Assembly: GCA_027886175.1 (NCBI GenBank)
Contig: JAJNNQ010000009.1
Location: forward strand, 20,991,501-21,055,500
Direction: 5' to 3'
DNA: 64,000 nucleotides
From: Phylloscopus collybita
Taxonomy: Eukaryota; Chordata; Aves; Passeriformes; Phylloscopidae
Shown here: in pieces, positions 1-11,017 of the stretch
Layout of the letters: the number at the start of each line of letters is the position of its first letter
How positions within the stretch are numbered: the first letter of the stretch is position 1
The notes under the pieces: model-generated
What the model was told of the DNA's origin: nothing
Database searches by the model: none
What the model saw: only the letters and a program-made list of their open reading frames with translations
Made by a program: the position numbers and the translations under genes

Positions 1-784
1 TAAAATTTTATTTAAATTCCTATCCATTGTAATCTTGCCATTCTTGGCAACTGCTACAAGTGGTCCCTTTACAACCACTTTTTTACAACTTTTCTTTTTC
101 TTAGTGAAACAAGGAGAGAGCTCAACAAGACAGAGGCATCAGGCACAGCCATTTAGGATCAGAAGTAAGAATTAATCAATATTACATGGCAATAACATAG
201 GCAAGCAGATTTTGTGAACAGAAACCTTATTTCACCTTCCCTGCATATACCTGCTACCCCAGTTTTATATTTCACAGCTCTATCTTAACTGCCAATTACA
301 CTGATACCAGAGCTTTTGACCCATATGTAGCTTTTAATTAAATAGAGGCCATTTAGATGCTCTTCACAAGCTATGAGTATAGTGCTGTACTTGAAAGTCT
401 CCAACACCATGGGAAATAAGTACACACTTAAGTTAGTAAATTTTTCTCAAAGCATGTAAAACAGGTCAGACATGGGTCCACTGCATTTGTACATGTAAAA
501 AAACAGGGCTTATGTAAACACAAAGAGGGATAGTAAATGATCCAACACTGAGAAGGCAAGTAGGAGGTTCTGACTCCAGTGCTTGTAGTGCATAGATATA
601 GATATATACAGACATTTCAATTCTATTTCCACCTTCTTTTACTGACAATGAAATGAAAGAAAATTAAATCCCTCACAAAAAAAAAAAAAAAAAGCTACAA
701 AACAAACAAACAAAATTTTAAAAGCTCATGTTGCCTTGAGAAGTGCCAATAGAGAACACTTTCTATGATGTATTGATTCCCCCA
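1..784. other. Intergenic, no gene seen
   Basis: This is AT-rich sequence without a convincing open reading frame or repeat that I recognise. A run of about 18 A lies near 677-694. It sits upstream of the KLF3 promoter by about 9 kb. Confidence 0.5.
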
Positions 785-1368
785 CCGCCCAGGTTTTGGC
801 TGGGATAGAGTTGATTTTTCTCCTAGTAGCTGGTACAGGGCTGGGGCTTGGACTTCATCTGAGGATAATGTTGATAACACACTGATGTTTTAGTTGTTGC
901 TGAGCAGTGCTCACTCTAAGTCAAGGACTTTTCAGCTGCCCATCCTCTGCCAGCAAGGTAGTCCACAAGAAGCATGGAGGAAGCACAGCCAGGACAGTTG
1001 GCCCAAAGAGGCCAAAGAGATGTTCCATACCACAGAGTGTCACACTCAGTATAGAAACTGGGTGGGGGAGGGTTCAATCACTGCTCAGGGATAGGCCTGG
1101 CATTCGTCAGCTGGTGATGAACAACTACAGTGTTCATCACTTGTGTTTCTTGGGGTTGATTTTTCTGTCTCTTCTTTTTGTTGCCTCCCTTTTCATTTAA
1201 ATTATTATAATATTATTATCATGTTTTATTCCTATGATTGAGCTGTTCTTATCTCAACCCACAGGTTTTACCTTTTTTGCCCCAATTCTTCTCTGATCAC
1301 CCTGGGGGCCAGGGTGCAGCAAGCAGCTGTGTCATACTTAGTTACCAGCTGGGGTTTTATAAACCATG
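785..1368 (+). mobile_element. Solo LTR of an avian endogenous retrovirus
   Basis: The stretch reads like an avian LTR family I recognise: it opens with a 'gttttggctgggatagagtt' block, has a TATA-like element near 1049 (agtatagaaactggg), a stop-rich ATT/TTA stretch near 1198-1222, and closes with a 'tctcaacccacaggtttta' block and 'ccagctggggttttataaacc'. No gag, pol or env coding sequence adjoins it, so it is a solo LTR. Ends are approximate and I could not find a clear target-site duplication. The family name is not asserted. Confidence 0.7.
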
Positions 1369-2940
1369 CCTCCCACTTTTTAACAGCCTGATTCCTTCAA
1401 AATTGTTTCAAGATGCACTCTGAAAATCTGAGGACTTAAAAAAAAAAGAACCTGGTCTTTTTTGAAAACGTAGTAGTGGTATGAAGTGATGTAGATTAAA
1501 GAACAGAAATGGTGAGTTTTCCCTCAAAGCTTAGACTGGTAGATGTTTTTCTGGTGATGGTTTTATCTGATTAATGAAAAATTTTGAAGGTGTTTGGCAA
1601 AACATACTGTACAAATGCTTTTCCTATTGCATTGAAGAAGCTATGAGCACAACTGAAAGACTTGCACATATTGCGAAATGGTTTCTTTACTTTCACATCA
1701 TTTTAATGTCACTCGCTTTCTTGATGAAATCCTGAACCATAAACTGAGCTCTAGGCAGGATAGCTATGAAGTAACCCCCCATGACTTTGGATGTTCTGAA
1801 TGCTACATCCCCTTCTATCTCAGTACCTTTACTTTTACAATTCCATAGGGCTTTGCTTGAATTATAACTACTGCTGGAGTAGTTCAAATAAATTCAGGCC
1901 ACTTTAACCAATCAGTTCAGTGTCATTCTTTGCTCAGAAATGCCAGTGTGACCTTACTATTTGCTGAATCTGTAAATAAGTAATTATTTGGCTTACTTAT
2001 TAAGGTAACACACCCTAGCTAGGATGAAAAACCAGACCTACAAGATAATCCTCATCTCAAGTTTCTGCTGGCTGTACTGTCCCAAAGAATATGCCCATAT
2101 TGAATAAGTGAAATTTCATCTAGCCTTCATACTGTAGTTGGATGTGTGAAGCAAAGGTGATCAAAGCAATAGTCATTAAACAGGCGTTTTCTCCCATTAA
2201 TTTATGAGTATAGAATTTTGCTCTGCAGATAGAGAGATATCTTTTTCTTACTGCAGAAACTGTATTGCTAAGTATGAAATTAAAATTTTCTGTCAAATCA
2301 CTTTTCCTTAAAATAGGTGGATCAATAATGACATTATTAGATATCTGTGCAGAAGACAAAGAAATTAAATTTCATAGAAGAGGTCTATATTTCACACTAT
2401 AGCTGATATCACCCCATTAATAATTTTTATATACCCTGAAATTATAAATATCATTGTTTCGAAAAAGTAGTTTGGAAGTATCATGAAAACAGCAGTTATG
2501 TTTAAAAAAATAGTCATGCTGATATAATTTTTAAAAAGTTTTGAAATTATGTATTTTCCTAGGGTTTTGGGGTTTTTTTTTTTTGGTTGTTGTTTCTTTT
2601 TTTATTATTTAATACTTAGAATATGGAGTAAATTAAAAAATATTATTGTTGGTTAAAATAGGGAACAGCAGTTGTTCCTTGTTTTTAACCAGCAGATGCC
2701 ATTCATGCTGGAGCATATAGTACTATATACAGGTATGTAAGATGGTAGCCACTGGCTATTCCTTTACTTTGTTGTTAATGCCTGCATTATGATAATTTTA
2801 AATTGCAATTTGTTCCCATTCATGTTTTCTTTTTAACAAGTACAACATTTTATAGCTAGAAGTTGCCATGAACGGCCTGATTTTAAAGTACATAATGATC
2901 CTTATCTTACCCCAACAGTGGTACTTAAAACAGAAGCAAA
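1369..2940. other. Intergenic, no gene seen
   Basis: AT-rich sequence with short T and A runs (for example near 2572-2584). The only open frames are short (under about 80 codons) and have no recognisable protein character. Confidence 0.45.
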
Positions 2941-2944
2941 GAAA

Positions 2945-3330
2945 TCACAGGGTTGGTCAGGCTGGAAAGGACCTCAGCAGGTCATTTAGCCCAAACTTCT
3001 CTTCAGAACAGGTTCTGAGTTTAGAATGGATTTGTCTAGACTTTGTCCAGTCAGATCCTGAAAACCTTTTGAAAACATTTCAGAGCCTCTCCGGGCAACT
3101 TGTTCCAAAACTTTACAACACAAAAATATTTACTCTTGTTTTGTCTAGGATTCCCCTCCCCCATTTCCTCATTTTTAGGAAACCACCATCTCCTATTTCC
3201 ACAGTGGGCTCCTCAGCTTCAGTTTTACCTCCTCAGTAACCTCCAGTGCTCAGGAGGCTGCTCTTAGATCTCCTGAGACCATTTCTTCTCCAGCCTGTCT
3301 CAGCCTTTACTGAAATACCTTTTTTATATA
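2945..3330 (-). mobile_element. Old CR1-like LINE fragment, reverse orientation
   Basis: The segment begins with 'aatcacagggttggtcaggctggaaaggacct', which resembles the reverse complement of the conserved CR1 3' end (agaatcacag..ttggaagggacc), and continues with 'tccagcctgtctcagcc'-type sequence seen in reverse CR1 copies. It is far more diverged than the copies at 27.8 and 40.1 kb, so it is an older insertion. Boundaries are approximate. Confidence 0.5.
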
Positions 3331-4432
3331 GTGATATTTTTGATTTATGAAAACCAGCTAAAGATGGCAGCTAGTTCAAACTGGTCAGAGTCTGCAAAGG
3401 TTTTTCAAACAGCAAGAGAAGGAACCAAAATCTTACCAATTTCAGTACATTCTTCAGTCAAATGTATTCAATTCTACGTTTTCTCTGATAAGTAATTTCA
3501 GGGCTTCACAGTTCAGCAAAGATATGTGCTAACTTTTCAGTAAGTATTCAATAACATTAGAGTAAAAGAGACAAAATTTTTTAGTTCTATATTAACTTTT
3601 CAAATTCTTCTAGTATATCTTTTTCATACAATACCAGCTTTGCAAGAGAAGAAAACCCAAAACAACAAACCAAACCAAACATTGTTTCCCAAAATTGCAT
3701 GCTTTTGGAGTTTGTTTTTGAATATTGAGCATTATGAGTCATTTGTGACTGTGGAAATTCCAGTAAGTCAATGGAGTTACGTCAGACCTGAATTGGACTC
3801 TTTAATTCCTGACAGTACATCCTAAACTACACAAGCAAACAATGTCCCCAAATGTGAAAGGAGTGTTAACATCCTCCACATTTTAAGACAGCTCTCAATC
3901 ACCCAGATTAAACCCAAAACCTCCTTTCTTGCAGGACACATGAAAACCTGTGATGTCTGGATATATGAAGCCTCCAAAGATCAATCTGTCTCCTACTCAA
4001 GTAATATAAAGCCATATATAATAAAACACAAATGGAGAAATAAATCTTAAATTAAACAAAACAAAAAAACAAAATTCTCAAAATGTATCTGTTTTCCCAT
4101 CAGTGAGGCAAATAAATAATAACTGAAGGTCTAGCTGCTGTAACGATAAACTACTATAGTTAGATAGCCTTAACTATCTCCTGGAAGATCCAAGACCTGG
4201 TTTTCCCCTAGGAGTAACCTGGCATTACTCCACCAAGTTGCTTAACTGAGCAAAGTCAAATGACTTCTACATGATATGCACCCTCAATAGACATAAGCTG
4301 ACACATCTAAATTACGTTTTGTGCAGCAAAGTCAACTTCCATCTGTTAACAATTCCACTTTCTAACAGGTGCATTACAAGATTTTCTGAGAATAGCAAAG
4401 AGCAGAATTACTTCTCTCAGTTTCTCATCTAC
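3331..4432. other. Intergenic, no gene seen
   Basis: Unremarkable AT-rich sequence between a CR1-like fragment and an LTR. No convincing coding or repeat signal was found. Confidence 0.45.
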
Positions 4433-5510
4433 CATGGTTTGACCCTAGCTGGATGCCAGACACCCACCAAAGCTGTTCTATCACTCCCCTCCACAGCTGG
4501 ACATGGCAGAGAAAATAATGTGAAGAGCTCATGAGTTAAGGACAGAGAGCGATCACTCACCAAATACCGTCATGGGCAAAACAGGCTTGAATTAGAGATT
4601 CTAACTGAATTTATTGCTAACAAAACCAGAGCAGGATAATGAAAAGTAAAATAAAACCTTAAAAACACTTTAAAATTCCCTTACTCCTCCCTCCTTCCCA
4701 GCTCTACCTCCTCCCCCAGCAGCGCAGACAAGACAGGGAATGGGGATTACAATCAGTTCATCACATGTTGTTTCTGCCACTGCTCAGGGAGAGCAGTCCT
4801 TCTCCTGCTCCCTCCCACAGGAGACAGTTCTCCAATGTTGAGTCCATCCCACAGGCAATAGTTCTCCACAAACTGCTCCAACACAGGTCACTCTTCCATG
4901 GGTGCAGTCCTTCAAGAACAGGCTGCTCCAGCATGGGCCCCCAAGGGGTCACAAGTCCTACCAGCAACCTGATCCAGCATGGGCTGTTCTCTCCATGGGT
5001 CTGCAGATCCCTCCCAGGACCCTGCTCCAGAACAGGTCTTCCATGGGGTCACAGCTTTGTCTCAGGTATCCACCTGCCTGTGAGAGAGTGAGGGACTCTC
5101 CCACGGGTTGCAGGTGGATCTCCGCATCTCCATGGTCCTCTGCAGGCTCCAGAGGCAGAGCTGCCTCACCTCACAGCTGCAGGGGAATCTCAGCTCCAGT
5201 TCCTGGAGCACCTCCTGACCCTCCTTCTCCACTGACATGGGTATCTGCAGAGTTATTCCTCTCACATATTCTCACCCCACTCTTCTCTGGCTGCAATTAC
5301 ATCTGCACAATAATTTTCTTCCTTCTTAGATATGTTATCACAGAGTCGTTACCACCATTTCTAATTGGCCCAGCCTTGGCCAGCAGCACGGTTGTCCTGG
5401 AGCCATTTGGCATTGGCTCTGCTGGACATGGGGAAGCTTCTGGCAGCTTCTCACAGAAGCCACCCCTGTAGCCCCTAACTATCAAAACCTGGCCATGGAC
5501 ACCCAATATG
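4433..5510 (-). mobile_element. Solo LTR, reverse orientation
   Basis: Read on the minus strand this matches the LTR at 45345-46480. Both share the block 'ttctgtgagaagctgccaga', several copies of a 'catgctggagcag'-like motif, a 'tgagtgatc' block near the 3' end and a terminal 'gggtcaa' block. The purine/pyrimidine-biased motif repeats create long but meaningless open frames, for example 4902-5471. No internal retroviral genes flank it, so it is a solo LTR. Exact ends and target-site duplication are not resolved. Confidence 0.7.
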
Positions 5511-8500
5511 CCATCATTTCAAGACTTTCAGAGCATATATTGGAACACAGAAAGAATCTTTATACAGTGAAAGTCAACAAAGTAACTCACTTCTTATCCA
5601 TGTGTTTTCCATTGCTTTGTTCTGTTGGGAAGGAACAGTGGACATAGATTGAAAGCAACAGACTTTTATAACCAAACCACTGACTGCATATATTTTTGTA
5701 TAAGAGAACCACGCCATCTTTCTGTTTCCTGTTGTGTACTCTGGACAGAAATTCCAGCTCCAGTACTGAGGAAAATATCATTATAGAAATAAATCTCAAG
5801 AAGAGACAGGGCACGTACACAAGATGGTTCTCAATTATAACATCATCCATACATCGGCTTGAGCTCACGTCAGCATATACTTGATGGAGATTTGGTCTCC
5901 AAACCCATCAATCTTCACACATACATATCTGTTCTTGCTTCCAAAATTGTTGTTATTCTTTCTACTATGGAAACTTCAGGTGTCCCTCAACTACATCTTG
6001 GACACCACTGCTAAATTCAACCATCTTTCCACACTTCAAATAATAAAATTCAAGCTCAGCAGCCTTCAGTAGTCATTACACCTGCAACAAAATCATGCCT
6101 GCTCTTAAAAACATCAACATATAACAAGAAATTCAACACACACACATCCCAGTCCCCACATGTTGCCTCTGTAATTTTGATTGCTGCAGTGGGCTTGCGG
6201 GCTGGCCCTCAGAGAGATGATTTTTGTGTGACTTGTTGGTTTTAACTAAAAAGAGCAGTCATCCATCCTTTCCTTGTGTGAGGCAGTGAACACAACCTTG
6301 TGTTGTGGTGTTTGAAATTTGTTTCTGCACAAAATGTGAATTCATTTCAGGGGTGAGGAACTACAGTAATTGTCTTGGTCCATGGGCCACAGGAAGGGAC
6401 AGGCAGGAGGAAGAAGCTGGGCCAGGTCAGGCAACAAGACTCATCATCCATGTGTGGGCAGGAGAGATGCAGGGAGGGGTTCACACAGTAGCCTCTGCCC
6501 TAGGCCCCATGCACCTCAATACCAGGTCTGCCCAAGCTCCTCCAGTGGTTTGCTCTTGTCCACACCTGTATGACAGAGCCAGGAAGCCTGGCTACTCACC
6601 CTTGCCTTGCCCTTCCTCCAAGCAAACAAGAAGGACCCAATTATGCAAACACCCAGATTGACTCACAAGCTGCTCACGTGGCTACAAGATGAGAGCCCAC
6701 CATTACAAGGGACGTTTCAATGCAGTGAAGGTGCACCTTATGTTCTGCTGTGAGTTTTCTAACACCTGCAAAAGCCTTTCCCATGGACCACTGAATTGAC
6801 ACTAGCCACAAAACTCCCAGAAGAGCTTGGGAATTGTCTGCCAAAAGACAAGGCTGAGTCACAGAATTCACAGAATATGTCTATGGCATAGTCACAAGTG
6901 ATGTGACTGCAACACTGTGTATACACAGCCAGGCAAGCTTTACATTACTTGTGTTGGGCACTGGTAGTAGTCTGGCCATTGAGTTCAGGCCAGCCTAACC
7001 ACTCAAGTATTTACCCAGTTTTTTTGGCATGTTTTCCAGATAGCTACAGGGTCCACACTGCCACAGCTAGATTGCTACCAGTTCCCCAGCTGACTAGTTT
7101 TAAACCAGGTAAGTACATGACTGTAGTGTAAACATACCTAAGCTTTTAAATCATTTAAGCTTCTATTCAAATTCATACTGCCTCAACTTCTATATTTCTA
7201 ACAGCTTGGACTTACAGCATGTATCCTCACTGTATTGTGGAGATTAAACATTTGGGGTGCAATAAATTAATAGCATTTTAAGTGTGAAATTTATGGTTCT
7301 TCCAAAATGGGAACTGTGTTTAACAAAAGCAATGAATATTGCTGGCTATGTGATGATCTCTCTCTCATTCCTTCCAGAAGTTGTTCAGTGAGTACTAGAT
7401 GTATGAGGTGACTACCTGACCTGAAACTCTGCAGAACACAGTAAGTTTATACACTGATATTCAAATCTCTCAAACATGTATCTGTAGACTAAGGAAAAAC
7501 ACAGGTTGCAGTGGACATTTTCCCTACATAAATGCCACTCACTGACTATATATATGGTACATTTTGTAACACAGAACAACTTGGAAGAAATGCCAGCTTA
7601 ACAATTGTACTCCTTGGATCCAGCAAACTACTTCCAATTCACATCATAACCTGAAGTTGAATTAAGGACTGAAAAAGTACACAGAATTCTTAAGTATTTC
7701 TTTTATTTTTTAACTGAATTTTGGGAAGCAGAATAGGTCAGAAATATGACAGAACAGTCACATTTATCACAGTGGCAATCTGGTTGAATGTAGCACGGGT
7801 TAATTTCAACATGTCCATAATGGCTGGACATCTGAACATATTATACCCTTTCATTTAAAATTTTAATACTGATTTGTTAGTATCAGAGATCCATACATTC
7901 CCCTCAACCCACTCTAGGTAACACATCCTGTTGGCTTATATCAGAAACTTGAAACATGTTGCCAACACTCTTCCTAATGCTTGGAATTATGGATCCTCAA
8001 GGCCCCTGTCCTGTTAAATGCTCCATCTTCTTGCAAGGGCTCATGGAGGTGCTACAAACCAAAGGACACCCAAGCAGCATTCTTTCTTTCTTTCAATACC
8101 AAGGATTTGGATACCACTTCTCTTCCTTCCATTTCGAGACAAAAGTCTTTCTGCAGGGATGGTGCGTAGAGCAGAGATGGAAGAGATGTTGTGATAGAAG
8201 ATGTTAAGGGCTGCCATCAACCAGTCCTTTGATCTAGACACACTTCCAGACCTGGTTAAAACTGCTGGGTCTGCTAACCAGATGGCAGGGACTCTCTCTG
8301 CTCCCAGCTTCTCCCTTCTGGTTTTTCAATTCTCACTAAAATCAGTAATATTCTGCTCCCTTCAGAATTTGGACTTGCCAAAAACAAACGCGGGAAGGCC
8401 ACAAAATGCTGACAGATGTACAATCTTGACAGTGCAAAAGCATAATTCTCAATCCTCCCTCTCCTCTGCCTCTTCACAAGAAGACAGTAAAATCACACCA

Positions 8501-9639
8501 GATTAAAACAGGTTCATTTGGGGCCAGAGCTAGATAATAGTAAGAAAAGCGAGTGACTTCACCAGAAGCAGCATGCTGGCTACTACTAAATATTTTGGCA
8601 TTTCTCACGATTTGACATCAAAACAGCTCTGTCTCTGACCTAAGGGTTTCAGTTAGCTGTTTAACATCTGCTAGTTCCCAGAATGAAAGAATGCAAACTG
8701 GGACATACCTACTTTATCTTGAGCATGTTCATGCAAGAAAACTACAGCAGCTCCTTTTCACAGCCCTAATGAAATATTTTGTGCCCATGTGTGTAACACA
8801 GCATGCTGTTTATTTTATAGACTTATAATAAAAAAATGACACTTTATGAGCTACATGATAGTATTTGAACAATACCTTGTTGTGACATGATATGGTATAA
8901 TTACTTAGCAGGAGATACTACAATTTATTGTTATGTCACTGAGTCATACCCTTCAGGGCTTCAGATTGGTGTCTTAATTTGCTTTTTTAAAGCCATGTAG
9001 ACTAGCAAGATAAGTAAAGGGATTTATTAAAACATCCTTGGAATAAAGACATAGTCTGAACATGTGTGTTTGAAAATACTTTTCCCATCCTTTCCCCTTC
9101 CTTCTTTGCTTTGTTTTTTACAGCATTATCGACTGGGTGAATAAGAATCGAAGTGAACAGAAATTTCAATCCAAGCATACAAAGAAACAGCTATGTTACA
9201 CTTGGGTCCTATTAAGACAGTTATTTACATAGACTGGTCCTGCAGAGCTGGAAATACTCAGCCCCTTCCACTGACTTTACCCACGAAACAAAGCATTTAC
9301 ATTGTTACATTTACATTTACATGAAGACCTGCCGGGTGAACTGTCCATCCACAAGTATCACTGGCTTTTTATCTGTCCATGCCATTAGCACTGGACAGGG
9401 CCTAGCCAAGCACAGCATTTGCCTCCTCCTTGGTCTCATGGTTAGGTACCATACACCAGTAAGGAGAGAACATGTTTTCATATGGCACACTACAACCACT
9501 GTAAGCACACTACAGCGAACAAGTGGCAGCAGTTTTCCTTAACCAGTGGAATTGATACAGTCAGCCAAGGTACATCTTTTTTAAAAGTATTGCTCCTGGT
9601 GAAGTCCCTTGGTCTGTCTGTGGCTGTAAGTGCCTCCCA
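5511..9639. other. Intergenic region upstream of KLF3
   Basis: About 4 kb of mainly AT-rich DNA without a recognisable gene. The part nearest the promoter may contain enhancers of KLF3, but nothing in the raw sequence identifies one. Confidence 0.4.
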
Positions 9640-10043
9640 TTTTACAGAGGGTGCGTGCACTGCACTCTGCTGAAAACTGTCTCGAGCAGCAAGCGCAGTC
9701 CTGGGGCAGAGCCAGTGCCCCGCCGTACCCCCCATCCCCGTGCCGGGAGCGGCCCCGCAGCGGGGCCCCCCCGGACAACGCGGCCCCGCGCCGCTCCCCG
9801 CCCCGGCCCCTCCCGCTGCGAGCGGAGCCCGGAGGAGGGGCGGGCTGGGTCACGCACACACACCTGCCCCAGGCCGGTGCCAGACGCAGGGCTGGGCGGG
9901 CAGCAGCGACACGGGTGGGGGAGGGAGGGGATCGCTGCCTCTGGCGACGGGGGTCGAGTCGAGGGAAGCTGGCGGCGCCTCTCCCCGCCAGCCCCTTTCC
10001 CTCCGGCTGGAGCGCACCCGAGGCACGACGAGCTGAGCGCAGC

Positions 10044-10050
10044 TATAAAA
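10044..10050 (+). promoter_or_regulatory. TATA box-like element inside the CpG island
   Basis: TATAAAA preceded by gcgcagc and followed by GC-rich sequence. If functional it would start transcription near 10075. It is unusual for a CpG island promoter and could mark an alternative KLF3 start, but there is no transcript evidence. Confidence 0.35.
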
Positions 10051-10768
10051 ACCACCCCGGCACGGGCCTCAGCAGCCGGCGGTCCCGGCGGGCGAGCCGC
10101 CAAGCCGGGGCGGAGCCGGGCCGACACCTCTGCCCCACGCCCGCCGCGCTCCAGCCCTCGCCCCGCCCGGCCCCGCCACCTCCCCCGGCGCGACGGGGCG
10201 CGGCGCGGGCAGCCCGCGGCGGCAGGGCCGGGGAGCCGCCGCCCGGCTCCGCGCCGCCCCGCGCCCTTTCCCAGCCCCCGCCGGCGAAGCCAGCTCGGCG
10301 GCAGCGGCCCAGCGTGAGCACCTCCCTTCCTTCCCCCCGGGCGCAGGGTGTTGCTGTTGTTTTGCTGCCGCCGCAGGTCGGCCGGGGTGGACGCGGAGGG
10401 AGGGAAGCAGGGAGGGGTGCGCCGCGCCGCAGGGCCGCTGCCAGGTGCACGCCTCTGCCTGACACACGGGCGGGGAGGAGCAGCTGGACGGGCAGGTTTG
10501 TCGGTGGGGCGGTCCCGCTCCCCTCCCCTCTCCTCCCCGGGCTGCTGGGGATAATTAGTGTCTGTGCGAGGCTGTCTGCCCCCGGGAGGCAGGGCGGGCG
10601 CGCAGTCAGTGCGTGCCCGCCTGCTTGTGAGCGGTGACTCGCCCCGGCCCCTCGGCGGAGCCTCCACCCCGCGGGCGGGGACCCGCCCGGCCGCGCTCCC
10701 TGCCGTGACCCTCCCACCACCACTCACCCCGCCGGCCCGGGGAGCCTGGCAGGGCGAGCGGCGCCGGC

Positions 10769-10778
10769 GTCATGTGAC
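10769..10778 (+). promoter_or_regulatory. Extended E-box (M-box type) GTCATGTGAC
   Basis: The decamer fits the TCATGTGA core bound by the MITF/TFE family and is close to the CLEAR consensus. It lies about 240 bases upstream of the proposed first splice donor of KLF3. It is a sequence match only. Confidence 0.35.
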
Positions 10779-10849
10779 AGCGCGGCCCGGTGCCAGGAGC
10801 CCGGGGGGAAGGCGAGCGGGCGGAGGGCGGGAGCGGGCAGCTCCTCCTC

Positions 10850-11017
10850 GCACACAGACCCGGAGACACCGCTGAGGCGTCTCAGCCGCGGGGACGCGGG
10901 ACACGCCGGCCTCGCGCCTCGGTCCCACCGGAGCGCGCACACCCCCGCCGCATACCGCGACCCCCGGCGCTGCGGGAGCCGACGGAATCGCGGCGCGCTC
11001 CGCACCGCCTGCCGAGC
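10850..11017 (+). other. KLF3: Probable KLF3 non-coding exon 1 (3' end defined by a splice donor)
   Basis: A consensus donor, GAGC followed by GTAAGTGTG, begins at 11018 in the centre of the CpG island. Joining it to the acceptor at 21742 would give a 5' UTR leading to the ATG at 21783, matching the known design of KLF3, whose first exon is untranslated. The 5' end of the exon cannot be fixed from sequence; 10850 is a placeholder. Another good donor, CAG followed by GTGAGT at 11941, could serve an alternative first exon. Confidence 0.45.

Noticed and set aside
4902..5471. 189-codon open frame
   Set aside because: It lies in a reverse LTR with repeated motifs and does not encode a retroviral or host protein that I recognise.
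9630..10637. 335-codon + strand open frame, and an overlapping 361-codon minus frame at 9642-10727
   Set aside because: Both lie in the CpG island, where stop codons are rare, and are made of low-complexity Pro/Arg/Gly/Ala sequence.
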